Origin: JAHEEM01 sp036396795
GTDB lineage: Bacteria > Pseudomonadota > Gammaproteobacteria > Steroidobacterales > Rariloculaceae
Assembly (NCBI GenBank): GCA_036396795.1
Contig: DASWKF010000039.1
Coordinates: 1-64,000, forward strand
Reading direction: 5' to 3'
Length of the DNA: 64,000 nucleotides
Position 1 is the stretch's first letter. Each line of letters starts with the position of its first letter. The position numbers and the translations under genes were made by a program. The notes beneath the pieces are model-generated. The model searched no databases and was not told the DNA's origin. It worked only from the letters and a program-made list of their open reading frames with translations. Positions 42,401 through 51,155 of this stretch are shown in pieces.

Positions 42401-44638
42401 ATGTGTTTGATTGAATTAAGAAAAATAGTGCTCTGCACGGCCGCGGCAGCGCTCCTGCCGGCCGCTGCCGCGCTCTCGCAGAACCCGACCGCCGAGACCG
42501 GCGCGACCAAGACGATCCATATCGCGCGCACCGAAACGCCGCCGATCATCGACGGCCGCCTCGACGACGCCGCTTGGGCCCGCGCGGCCGTCGTCGACGA
42601 CATGCACCAGATTCTGCCGGTCGAATACGGTCAGCCGAGCGAGGCCACGACCGTCTATCTGCTCTACGACGACAACTATCTCTACGTCGGCGCGAGAATG
42701 TCGCACGAGGACGTGCCGATGCTGGCATCGCGGCTGCGCCAAGGCGAATCCTACTGGGGCGACGACCTGTTCTCGGTGATGCTCGACACCTTCAACGACC
42801 GCCGCAACGGCTACCGCTTTCAGGTCAACAGCAACGGCGTGCGCATGCAGGCGCTGTTTCAGGACACCACGCGCGAGCTTTGGGAGTGGAACGGCATCTG
42901 GGTGGCAGAGGTCAGCACGGACGCCGGCGGCTGGAGCACCGAGTTCGCGATCCCGTTCAAGACCATCTCCTTCGATCGCGAGGACGCCACCTGGGGCGTG
43001 AACTTCCGCCGCGACCTCGGCTATCCCGACGAGCGCACCGGCTGGGTGTCGTACAACCGCACTCAGAATCCCGCCAACTTCGGCCAGCTCGTCGGCATGG
43101 AGGACATGAACTTGGGACTCGGCCTCGATGTCGTGCCTTCGATGAGCCTGGACCGCAACAAGGTCTACGGCCCCGGCGGCAGCGAGAGCGAGAGCGAACC
43201 TTCTTTGGACGTGTACTACAAGATCTCGCCCTCGATGAACGGCTCGCTGACGTTCAACACCGATTTCTCGGCCACCGAGGTCGATGACAGGCAGGTCAAC
43301 CTGACGCGTTTCAATTTATTTTTTCCGGAGAAGCGGGATTTCTTCCTGCGCGAGTTCGACATCTTTCAGTTCGGGCGCCTCGGCAGAATTCAAGGCGGCG
43401 GCGGTGTCGGCTCGACCTTCTCACGGCCCTCGCTCGAGAACGGCTCGCCGTTCTTCTCGCGCAGGATCGGGCTGAGCGCTTCGGGCGAGCCCGTGGATCT
43501 CGACTACGGCGGCAAGATCAGCGGCCGTGTCGGCCGCTTCGACATCGGCGCGCTGGCCATACGTCAGGATCAATTCGGGGACATCGAGGCCGGCGACTTG
43601 TTCGTCGGCCGCGCGGCCGCAAACGTGCTCGCCGAATCGAGCATCGGTCTGATCGCGACCGACGGCGATCCGCGTTCCAACCTCGACAACAGCGTCGTCG
43701 GCCTGGATTTCCGTTACCTCAACACACGCCTCGCCGGTGGACGCACGCTCGAGGGCGAAGCCTGGGTGCAGCACAGCGAGACCGAAGGCCTCGACGGCGA
43801 CGACGGCGCCTGGGGCATGAGGCTGCGCGCACCGAACACCGCCGGCTGGCGCAGCGGTTTCGGCGTCAAGGAGCTACAGGCGAACTACAACCCTGCTCTG
43901 GGGTTCGTCAATCGCAACGACGTTCGCGACTACACCGGCGAGGTCGGCTACACCTGGCGATTCGGGCGCCCATACTTGCGCTCCATCTTCAGCGGCCTCG
44001 ACGCGCAGCGCTTCGACACGCTCGACGGCGAGCTGCAAAGCGAGACTCTGACCTGGCGCTTGCTCGAGCTCAGCAGCAACCGTCGCGACGAATACAAGCT
44101 GTATCGCTATCAAACGAAGGAAGTATTGACGGAACCTTTCACGATATGGGACGACGGCGTCACCCAGGTCGTCGTTCCGACCGGCAGCTACAGCTTCAAC
44201 GAGACTCAGATCACGATCGAGGGCGGGCCGCTGCGCAAGCTGTTCGGCGAATTCACGGCGCGCAGCGGCGATTTCTACGGCGGCGAGCGCCGCGCCGTCA
44301 GCGGCTCGGTCGGCTGGCGCCCGTCGATGCACTTCACGACCACCTTGGGCTTCGAGGTCAACGACGTCGAGCTGCCGCAAGGCGATTTCGTCGCGCGGCT
44401 CGTGTCGTGGCGTAACGACATCGTGTTCTCGTCCACTCTATCCTGGGTGACGCTGTTTCAATACGACAACGTCTCCGAGACTATCGGCATCAACAGCCGC
44501 ATTCACTGGATCCCGCAAGCCGGGCGTGAAGCCTTCATCGTCCTGAATCACGGCCTCGAGGATCTCGACCGCGACAACTCCTTCCATTCCGCGAACGGAA
44601 ATCTAACGCTGAAGCTGAGCTATACCTTCAGATTCTGA
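42401..44638 (+). CDS. DUF5916 outer-membrane protein with N-terminal CBM9-like domain
   Basis: Protein of 745 residues with a signal peptide (to about residue 26, AALSQ). Residues about 38-220 form the carbohydrate-binding family 9-like domain (PPIIDGRLDDAAWARA, DDNYLYVGARM, FQVNSNGVRMQALF). The rest is the DUF5916 region, rich in alternating beta strands and ending in KLSYTFRF, whose terminal Phe is typical of outer-membrane beta-barrels. Ligand unknown. It stands alone between a convergent-upstream DUF4159 gene and mrcB, with a palindromic element in its leader. Confidence 0.85.
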   Translation: MCLIELRKIVLCTAAAALLPAAAALSQNPTAETGATKTIHIARTETPPIIDGRLDDAAWARAAVVDDMHQILPVEYGQPSEATTVYLLYDDNYLYVGARMSHEDVPMLASRLRQGESYWGDDLFSVMLDTFNDRRNGYRFQVNSNGVRMQALFQDTTRELWEWNGIWVAEVSTDAGGWSTEFAIPFKTISFDREDATWGVNFRRDLGYPDERTGWVSYNRTQNPANFGQLVGMEDMNLGLGLDVVPSMSLDRNKVYGPGGSESESEPSLDVYYKISPSMNGSLTFNTDFSATEVDDRQVNLTRFNLFFPEKRDFFLREFDIFQFGRLGRIQGGGGVGSTFSRPSLENGSPFFSRRIGLSASGEPVDLDYGGKISGRVGRFDIGALAIRQDQFGDIEAGDLFVGRAAANVLAESSIGLIATDGDPRSNLDNSVVGLDFRYLNTRLAGGRTLEGEAWVQHSETEGLDGDDGAWGMRLRAPNTAGWRSGFGVKELQANYNPALGFVNRNDVRDYTGEVGYTWRFGRPYLRSIFSGLDAQRFDTLDGELQSETLTWRLLELSSNRRDEYKLYRYQTKEVLTEPFTIWDDGVTQVVVPTGSYSFNETQITIEGGPLRKLFGEFTARSGDFYGGERRAVSGSVGWRPSMHFTTTLGFEVNDVELPQGDFVARLVSWRNDIVFSSTLSWVTLFQYDNVSETIGINSRIHWIPQAGREAFIVLNHGLEDLDRDNSFHSANGNLTLKLSYTFRF

Positions 44639-44718
44639 GCGAATCTCGCGTCGCTCCGTCTTGCCGCTCATAATCTCGGTTTGACCCCGATCATATTTGT
44701 TATCGTGACGGTCAGTTT

Positions 44719-46998
44719 ATGAGCAGTCTTCGGCGCAAACCTCTGGCCCGCCGGCTTGCGGCCGGCCTCGCGATCACGATCTTCGGTGTGCTCGTCTATG
44801 CCGCCGCGCTCGGCATCTACGTCACGCTCGAGTTCGAGCAGCGCGGCTGGGACGTGCCGGCGCGGGTCTACGCCGCGCCGCTGGAGCTCTACGCCGGACG
44901 CTTGCTGAGCCGCGACGATCTCGTCACCCAGCTCGAGCGCCTCGGCTACGCGCGCGCCGACGATCTCGCCTCGCAGGGCAGCTATCGAGTCGCGGGCGAC
45001 GTGGTCGAGCTTCACAGCCGCCGCGCGGGCGTGGGCGACGACGTCACGGATCCCCTACGACTGCGGATCGAATTCTCGGCCGGCCGCGTCGCGGCGGTCA
45101 GCGACGCGGACGGTCGCGGCGTCGCGATAGCGCAGCTCGATCCGCTTCTGATCGGCAGCATCTTCCCCGCGCACGGCGAGGACCGCCTGATTATTGCGCC
45201 CGAGGAGATTCCTTCGCTTTTGACCGAGGCGCTCAAGGCCGTCGAGGACCGCCGCTTCGAGTCGCACATCGGCGTCGATCCGCGCGCGATCCTGCGCGCG
45301 GCCTGGGTAAACATCGAGCAGGGCGAGATCCAGCAAGGCGCGAGCACGCTGACCCAGCAGCTCGTGCGCAGCTACTTTCTGAGCAACGAGCAAACCTGGT
45401 CGCGCAAGCTGCACGAAGCGCTCATGGCGATCGCGCTCGAACTCAGGTACAGCAAGGACGCGCTCATGAGCGCCTACGTCAACGAGGTCTACCTGGCCCA
45501 GGACGGCGGCCGCGCGATTCACGGCTTCGGGCTTGCAAGCCGGTTCTATTTCGGCCGCCCCTTGCCTGAGCTCGAGCTGCACGAGATTGCGCTGCTGATC
45601 GCGCAGGTCCGCGGGCCGTCGTATTACGATCCGCGCCGCCATCCCGAGCGCGCGCTCGCGCGGCGCAACCTGGTTTTGAGACAAATGGCGGAGCTCGAGC
45701 TGATCACTGCCGCGACTCACGATGCCGCCCGCGCGCGCGAGCTCGGCATCGTCGGCAACTTCGACAAGCGCTCGAGCTACTACGCAGGTTTCCTCGATCT
45801 CGTCCGCCGCCAGCTCGGCCGCGACTATCCGCGAGAGGAGCTCGAAGCCAAGGGGCTTACGGTCTACTCGACGCTGGATCCGTCCGTGCAGGCGATCGGC
45901 GAGGCGAGCCTGCTCGCAGGCATCGACGCGCTACAGCCCGGCCGCCCGGAGCTCGAGGGCGCGGTCATCGTCATGCAGCCGGCGAGCGGCGAGGTCCAGG
46001 CGCTCGTCGGCAGCCGCCGCACGGGTCTGGACGGCTTCAACCGGGCGCTCGACGCGCGCCGCCCGGTCGGCTCCCTGATCAAGCCCGTGGTCTATCTCGC
46101 GGCGCTCGAGTCGGAACGCTACTCGCTCGCCAACCTCGTCGCCGACGAGCCCGTGACGATCGTTCTCGACGACGGCCGCAGCTGGGCGCCGTCCAACTTC
46201 GACGGCGAGTCGCACGGCACCGTGACCTTGCTGCGCGCGCTCGCCGAATCCTTCAACCAGGCGACGGTGCGGCTCGGCATGGACGTCGGCGTCGAGGCCG
46301 TCGCCGAATCGCTCGGCCGTTTCGGCCTCGAGCGCCGCTTCGCGCCGTTTCCGTCGTTGCTGCTCGGCGCTGTGGAGCTTACGCCCTACGACGTCGCGCA
46401 GATCTACGCCACGTTTGCCAACGGCGGCTTTCGCATTCCGCCGAAGGCCGTGCGGCGCATCGTCGATGCCGCGGGCGTGACCTTGCAACGCTATCCGCTC
46501 GCGATCGAGCCTGTCGCCGCGCCCGAGGACATCTACGCCGTGAACCAGGCGCTCGTTCAGGTCATGGAGCGCGGCACGGGTCGCAGCGCGCGCACCCGCC
46601 TGCCCGACGCGCTTCGCACCGCCGGCAAGACGGGCACCTCGGACGGTTTTCGCGACGCCTGGTTCGCGGGCTTCACCAACGGCCACCTCGTTCTCACCTG
46701 GCTCGGCAACGACGGCAACGCGCCGATCGGGCTGACGGGCGCCGCGGGCGCCGGTTCCATCTGGAGCGATATCGTCGGCAAGCTCGAGACGACTTCCTAC
46801 GATGCGCCGCCGCCGAGCGGCACGAATCTCGTCTGGATCGACTACGTCACCGGCCTTGCCACCGACGGCCGCTGCCCGGACGCGGTCGCGCTGCCCATCG
46901 GCAACGGCGACGTGCCGCCCACGGCCGCGGCCTGCGGCAGCGACCGCTTGAGCCTGGGCTCGAAGCTTCGCGGCTGGTTCGAGCGCGCGCTGCAATGA
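44719..46998 (+). CDS. mrcB: Penicillin-binding protein 1B (bifunctional transglycosylase/transpeptidase)
   Basis: Peptidoglycan synthase of 759 residues. A TM anchor lies at about 14-36 and a UB2H domain at about 48-105 (VPARVYAAPLELYAG), which identifies the PBP1B subtype. The GT51 transglycosylase has E176 (AVEDRRFESH) and GASTLTQQLVRS. The transpeptidase has S452 (SLIK), the SFN box, and K637-T-G (GKTGTSDGFRD). All catalytic motifs are intact. The stop overlaps the start of the TPR lipoprotein gene by ATGA, so the two are translationally coupled. Confidence 0.96.
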   Translation: MSSLRRKPLARRLAAGLAITIFGVLVYAAALGIYVTLEFEQRGWDVPARVYAAPLELYAGRLLSRDDLVTQLERLGYARADDLASQGSYRVAGDVVELHSRRAGVGDDVTDPLRLRIEFSAGRVAAVSDADGRGVAIAQLDPLLIGSIFPAHGEDRLIIAPEEIPSLLTEALKAVEDRRFESHIGVDPRAILRAAWVNIEQGEIQQGASTLTQQLVRSYFLSNEQTWSRKLHEALMAIALELRYSKDALMSAYVNEVYLAQDGGRAIHGFGLASRFYFGRPLPELELHEIALLIAQVRGPSYYDPRRHPERALARRNLVLRQMAELELITAATHDAARARELGIVGNFDKRSSYYAGFLDLVRRQLGRDYPREELEAKGLTVYSTLDPSVQAIGEASLLAGIDALQPGRPELEGAVIVMQPASGEVQALVGSRRTGLDGFNRALDARRPVGSLIKPVVYLAALESERYSLANLVADEPVTIVLDDGRSWAPSNFDGESHGTVTLLRALAESFNQATVRLGMDVGVEAVAESLGRFGLERRFAPFPSLLLGAVELTPYDVAQIYATFANGGFRIPPKAVRRIVDAAGVTLQRYPLAIEPVAAPEDIYAVNQALVQVMERGTGRSARTRLPDALRTAGKTGTSDGFRDAWFAGFTNGHLVLTWLGNDGNAPIGLTGAAGAGSIWSDIVGKLETTSYDAPPPSGTNLVWIDYVTGLATDGRCPDAVALPIGNGDVPPTAAACGSDRLSLGSKLRGWFERALQ

Positions 46999-47396
46999 GG
47001 GCGGCTCGCGTCGTCCTTGCGATCGGCCTGCTGATCTCAAGCGGCTGCTCGACGCTGGGATTACCGCCCGCGCCTGCGCCGCAGCCCGGCGGCGGAGCGC
47101 CCGCGCCGGCGGAACGAGCACCGGTCCCGCAGACCATGAGCGCGACGACGAGCCTGCTCACGGCCGGGCGCGCGGCGCGCGAGTCGGGCGATCTCGACGC
47201 GGCGACGGCCTACATCGAGCGGGCGCTGCGCATCGCACCGAACGACCCCCGGCTCTGGATCGAGCTCGGCGAGATCAAGCTCGCCGAGGGCGACACGGCG
47301 CAGGCCGAGGCCATGGGGCGCAAGGCCCTGACCTTGACCCGCGGCGACCCGGCGCTCGAACGCGCGGCGCGCCGGTTGATCGTCGACACGAGCTGA
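46995..47396 (+). CDS. TPR-containing small lipoprotein coupled to mrcB
   Basis: Protein of 133 residues. The lipoprotein signal ends LLISSGC (lipid-Cys about 17). A Pro/Ala-rich linker (about 20-48) is followed by two TPR helical pairs (AARESGDLDAATAYIERALRIAPND; WIELGEIKLAEGDTAQAEAMGRKAL). The four-base overlap with mrcB and the outer-membrane lipoprotein plan suggest a PBP1B partner, as LpoB is elsewhere; it does not look like LpoB itself, so this is inference. Confidence 0.8.
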   Translation: MRAARVVLAIGLLISSGCSTLGLPPAPAPQPGGGAPAPAERAPVPQTMSATTSLLTAGRAARESGDLDAATAYIERALRIAPNDPRLWIELGEIKLAEGDTAQAEAMGRKALTLTRGDPALERAARRLIVDTS

Positions 47397-47484
47397 CATC
47401 GGGCCGACAGCGCCACGCACACAATGAACCACCGGCAATAATGGTGTGTTGCTTTCGCGTGTATTTTGTCATACATTGCCGCCC

Positions 47485-47733
47485 ATGCAAGACGAAACTC
47501 TGTCCCTGCGCATTTCCAAAACCGAGGGCCGCGCGTTACGCGAGCGCGCACGGCGTGAGGGCATCTCTCGAGCAAGCCTGGTCCGGCGCGCGCTGCGCGC
47601 CTATGGCGTGACGCCGGAGGCGGAGCCCGACAAGTCCGGCTACGACGTCATCAAGCACCTGCTCGGGAAGAGCCGGGGCGGGCCCAAGGACTTGTCAACA
47701 AATCCGGAGCACCTCGACGACTACGGCCGGTGA
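47485..47733 (+). CDS. Ribbon-helix-helix antitoxin-like protein (VapB/CopG type)
   Basis: Small basic protein of 82 residues. The N-terminal ribbon-helix-helix DNA-binding domain (ETLSLRISKTEGRALRERAR, then EGISRASLVRRALRAY) is followed by a C-terminal toxin-binding tail. The ATG at 47485 matches the family N-terminus; the longer reading from 47446 adds a promoter-like stretch. A plausible promoter, TTGCTT-17 bp-TACATT, ends only about 7 bp before this ATG, so the transcript may be almost leaderless. It overlaps the PIN toxin gene by GTGA. It should repress its own operon. Confidence 0.82.
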   Translation: MQDETLSLRISKTEGRALRERARREGISRASLVRRALRAYGVTPEAEPDKSGYDVIKHLLGKSRGGPKDLSTNPEHLDDYGR

Positions 47734-48146
47734 AAACCTGGCTGATCGATACCGGTCCACTTGTCGCGCTGCTCGTACGCGACGATTCGCAACATCAGTG
47801 GGCCGTCGAGGTGTCGAAGCAAGCGCCCGCGACCGTACTCACCTGTGAGCCAGTGATCTCGGAAACGCTGTTCCTACTGAAGCGAGGCGGACACAAGACG
47901 GACGGTCTGTTCGCGTTCGTGGAAACTGGATTTCTACGGTCCGAGTTCGACTTTCACGCACAGTATCGGCACGTACGCGATCTGATGCGGCGGTATCGAG
48001 ATCGACCGATGGCGTTCGCGGATGCATGCCTCGTCAGGATGGCGGAGCTGCGGCCGGAGGCATGCATCTGGACGCTCGACATGGATTTCCGTTTCTATCG
48101 AAAGAATCGCCGACAGACGCTGTCGTTGATCGGGCCGGATGGATAG
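47730..48146 (+). CDS. PIN-domain ribonuclease toxin (VapC-like)
   Basis: PIN-domain protein of 138 residues, predicted Mg-dependent endoribonuclease. Acidic residues of the active site are in place: the first Asp in WLIDTGPLVALL, Glu in VISETLFLL, Asp in FADACLVRMAE, and Asp in WTLDMDFRF. The GTG start overlaps the antitoxin stop by 4 bp (GTGA), the standard toxin-antitoxin arrangement. The target RNA is unknown. Confidence 0.88.
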   Translation: MKTWLIDTGPLVALLVRDDSQHQWAVEVSKQAPATVLTCEPVISETLFLLKRGGHKTDGLFAFVETGFLRSEFDFHAQYRHVRDLMRRYRDRPMAFADACLVRMAELRPEACIWTLDMDFRFYRKNRRQTLSLIGPDG

Positions 48147-48309
48147 TGTTTTCTGCCAGCACAATTGCCCGCGCGCTCTTTAGATGTGAATCGCGGGCAG
48201 GCATCAGTCAGTCACCAACGATGGGTGAATCTCTTCACCGCAACGCTATCGCCAGTTCGCCCGGTATCGCAGCAAAATCAGCTGCGCCGCGACCACGAGG
48301 TCGTCGAGC

Positions 48310-49545
48310 TCATCCAACGCTTGAAAAAGCAGCTCCATCGGAGCTCTCGCCGATGCGCAACGAATGCGCTCTTGCAGCCTCGACGCCACGCCCGATCCTG
48401 GGCACGATGCGATCGCGCGCGCCGCGGCCGTGCTCTCTTGCAAGCTCGATGCGATTGCGTCCGGCTCTTTTCGCCGCATAGCAGGCTTGATCGGCGGCCT
48501 CCAGCACGCTCCTTCCGCTGACCGGCGCATCCCAGCTGCAGGCAACGCCGATGCTCGCAGTTACGCGCAGGAAGTGCCCGGCGTGATTGAGCGTGAGCTC
48601 GTCGATCCGCCTCAAGACGGAAACGGCCACACGCATCGCTTCGCGATCATTGCAGAGCCCCATGAGGATCACGAACTCATCGCCGCCGACGCGCGCCGCG
48701 ACGTCGGCCCGGCGCTTCTCTTCGCGCAGAATCGCACCCACTCGCTGCAGCAAGCGATCCCCGGCGCCGTGACCCGCCGTGTCGTTGATCTCTTTGAAGC
48801 GGTCCAGATCGATGTATACGACCGCATACGGTCCGGGCGGTGCCGATTCCAGAGCCGTGACACAGCGTTGAAACTCGGCGTGATTGAGCAAGCCGACGAG
48901 CGTGTCGTGCGTGGCTTGATGATAGAGCTCCCGATGCGTCGCATAGTCGGCGTCCAGCAAGCGCCTGATCGTGCGGGCGACGATGAAATACGCGGCGAAC
49001 AACAGCAATAAGAGGCTGCCCATGGGCGCGAGCGGAGTTGCTGTGGGGGAGAGCAGCAAAATGCACGCCATGGGCAGCAAGACGGGGGCCGCGAGTGTAA
49101 ACAGAGTGGCTCGCTCGAGCACGAGCAGAGGCAGCCATGGAGTCGCGACGACTGCGAGGATCAAGGCGAGGAGACCTTGGTGCAGCGGCGACTCGAGCGG
49201 AAACAACACGATGCTCGTCGCGGCCCAGAATACCCCGGTGCCGAGCGAGCCCCAGATGAGCCGGCGCCGCCAGGCGCTGGTATCCAGCAGCGCCACGCAC
49301 AAGCGACGGTGGTGTACCGCGTGCGCCGTGACGGCGAGCACGGCATTGAGCACGAGCGCGATATGGAACCAAGCCGTGAGCAGCGTGTGGGAGACCACCG
49401 GCCACAGGCAGAGCATGACGGCGATCGTGGCCGCGAAGGTGCTCGCCGGTATCACGGGTGCAAAGCGGGTGATGCTTCGCAGCACGCGAGCTCGCCGCCA
49501 CTCGTCCGGATCCGCAACGATGGAATCTGTGAAACTGGCCTTCAT
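48310..49545 (-). CDS. Membrane-bound diguanylate cyclase (GGDEF) with I-site
   Basis: Protein of 411 residues. Six hydrophobic segments (about 33-50, 58-75, 96-115, 123-140, 148-168 and 175-193) form an N-terminal membrane module. A GGDEF domain follows (about 205-370): THDTLVGLLNHAEF, IDLDRFKEIND, and G287-G-D-E-F291 intact. R278-R-A-D281, five residues upstream, is a canonical inhibitory RxxD I-site, so the enzyme should be feedback-inhibited by c-di-GMP. GAGGA precedes the ATG. It is the only cyclase in the window whose active site looks functional; the two EAL proteins nearby would oppose it. Confidence 0.92.
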   Translation of the reverse strand: MKASFTDSIVADPDEWRRARVLRSITRFAPVIPASTFAATIAVMLCLWPVVSHTLLTAWFHIALVLNAVLAVTAHAVHHRRLCVALLDTSAWRRRLIWGSLGTGVFWAATSIVLFPLESPLHQGLLALILAVVATPWLPLLVLERATLFTLAAPVLLPMACILLLSPTATPLAPMGSLLLLLFAAYFIVARTIRRLLDADYATHRELYHQATHDTLVGLLNHAEFQRCVTALESAPPGPYAVVYIDLDRFKEINDTAGHGAGDRLLQRVGAILREEKRRADVAARVGGDEFVILMGLCNDREAMRVAVSVLRRIDELTLNHAGHFLRVTASIGVACSWDAPVSGRSVLEAADQACYAAKRAGRNRIELAREHGRGARDRIVPRIGRGVEAARAHSLRIGESSDGAAFSSVG

Positions 49546-49688
49546 TGTTGTTCCTCTTGAAGGAAAGGTTGTTCCCGGCTTCGCGCCGCCGGAAGATCCG
49601 GCGAAGACACGTAAGCGTTGTGATTGCTTCTAAGAAGTGCCGCCAGCGTGCGATTTGTCTCACCCGCCTTGCGGCGGGCGCCGGGCGG

Positions 49689-50396
49689 CTAGCGGGGCGG
49701 CGCGATGCGGACGGATGTGCGCGCGACCTGCTCGAAGCCCCGATCGGCGGGCCAGTCGCGCATCCGGCCCTCGAGCAGGATGTCGTACCCTCCGGGCGAA
49801 AGCGTCTGCCCCGGAAGACCTAAGGCGATGAAGCCGTCGTAGGTGGGCGAGAGGCCGTCGAGCTGCCGGACGGTCTCCGCGCCGCTCGCGCCGACGCGCG
49901 TCAGCGTCGCGCGATAGTCGTCATACTGGGTGAATGCCGCGTCGAGCAGGAACACGGTCCACTCGCCGGCGACCGGCGCCTCGACTTCGGTGGCGCCGGT
50001 GCCGCGCACGGTGAGCAAGGGCACGAGGCGCGTGACGCCGCCCTCGCCCGCAACGATGCCGGCGCTGCCGCGCAGGTCCCGGTTATCGAGGAATAACCCT
50101 GTCGAGAGCAGCAGCGACAGGCCGAGCAGCACCGAAGCGGCCGCCGCGTACTGCGGCGAGCCGAGCACTCCGAGCCAGCCGGGCCGGCCGGCGTCTGCGC
50201 GTCCAGGTACTTCTCCGAGCCTGGGCGTCTCGAGCGACTTGAGGCCTTGCTGGAGCTTTTCCGTCAGGATCAGGTCGTCGAGCACCGCCGGATCGGCCAG
50301 ATAGGCTTCCTCGAACGCCTGCTCCTCCTCGGCCGAGAGTTTCCCCTGTAAGTACCGTTCCATGACCTGGGCGTCCTGAATGTCTCGTGGATCCAT
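49689..50396 (-). CDS. Single-TM anti-sigma-like protein
   Basis: Protein of 235 residues. An N-terminal cytoplasmic helical part (about 8-52: ERYLQGKLSAEEEQAFEEAYLAD) resembles anti-sigma N-termini but lacks the Cys/His zinc motif. One TM helix (about 82-100) follows, then a periplasmic beta-rich domain of about 130 residues (TVRGTGATEVEAPVAGEWTVFLLDA, SPGGYDILLEG). It lies 53 bp after the sigma factor gene as the last of a five-gene leftward operon, which supports sequestration of that sigma factor at the membrane. Direct evidence is lacking. Confidence 0.7.
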   Translation of the reverse strand: MDPRDIQDAQVMERYLQGKLSAEEEQAFEEAYLADPAVLDDLILTEKLQQGLKSLETPRLGEVPGRADAGRPGWLGVLGSPQYAAAASVLLGLSLLLSTGLFLDNRDLRGSAGIVAGEGGVTRLVPLLTVRGTGATEVEAPVAGEWTVFLLDAAFTQYDDYRATLTRVGASGAETVRQLDGLSPTYDGFIALGLPGQTLSPGGYDILLEGRMRDWPADRGFEQVARTSVRIAPPR

Positions 50397-50449
50397 ACCT
50401 ATTCAGTGCCTCGAATCGGTGGATTCTCTCAGCCTGCCAAAAGCGCCCG

Positions 50450-51073
50450 TCACCGCCCGGAGTCCCGGCCGACCAGTTGCAGCCTCTTCTTCCGCTCGGC
50501 GCGCAGCAATAGCTCGCGAAAGCGCTCCTTGGCCCGGAACAGCACGCGGTTGAAGTGCAGCGCATCGACGCCCAGGCCGCGGCATATCGACTCCTTGTCC
50601 TCCTCGTCGATGTACAGGCGCGTCAGGATTTCGCGATCGCGCGGCGTCCGCAGCTCCTGCAACAGCAGCCGCACGGCCTGCCCGAGCTGATCGCCCGAGA
50701 CGTTGTCGTAGGGCCCCTTGCCGTGATCGACCGTCGACTCGACGGCATCGGAGTCCACCGACGTTGCGCGCCGTGCGGTCTTGCGCTGGTGGGCAAGGAC
50801 GAGATTGAGCGCGACGCCGCGCAGGTATCCGGCCAGTCGCTCGGGCTCGTTCAAGGGCGCGGTTCTGAGCTTCTCGATCGCAACCACGAAAGTGTCCTGG
50901 CGCAAGTCGAGGGCAAGCTCGGCATCGCCGGTGCGCCGTTTCAGCAGGTACAGAAGACCGCGCCCGTAGTGCGCGACCATCTCTTCTTCCGCGGCGCGAT
51001 CGCCGCGGCCGATCCTCGCGACGAGTGCGGCGGAGATCTGGTGCTCGAGTTGTGTTTCCGGCGCGTCAGCCAC
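50450..51073 (-). CDS. Sigma-70 family (ECF-like) RNA polymerase sigma factor
   Basis: About 207 residues. Region 2 is visible at about 20-90 (GDRAAEEEMVAHYGRGLLYLLKRR, then LALDLRQDTFVVAIEKLRT and AGYLRGVALNLVLAHQRK), and region 4 at about 130-190 (LQELRTPRDREILTRLYIDEEDKESICRGLGVDALHFNRVLFRAKERF). The lack of region 1/3 makes it ECF-like. A GTG start at 51073 is inferred from the domain boundary; the open frame further upstream reads as low-complexity antisense of the S8 gene. It sits between an S8 protease gene (82-bp gap) and a one-TM anti-sigma-like gene. Confidence 0.85.
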   Translation of the reverse strand: MADAPETQLEHQISAALVARIGRGDRAAEEEMVAHYGRGLLYLLKRRTGDAELALDLRQDTFVVAIEKLRTAPLNEPERLAGYLRGVALNLVLAHQRKTARRATSVDSDAVESTVDHGKGPYDNVSGDQLGQAVRLLLQELRTPRDREILTRLYIDEEDKESICRGLGVDALHFNRVLFRAKERFRELLLRAERKKRLQLVGRDSGR

Positions 51074-51155
51074 AAGCTTTCGACCCCTGTCAGACTGCTG
51101 CCCACGGGTGACGCAACGCGGTGTGCCCGGCGTGTGGACAGATTCCGCCGGGATT

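Noticed and set aside
48147..48309. Possible small gene between the PIN toxin and the diguanylate cyclase
   Set aside because: Open frames here on the + strand run antisense into the cyclase gene and have no ribosome-binding site or recognisable domain.
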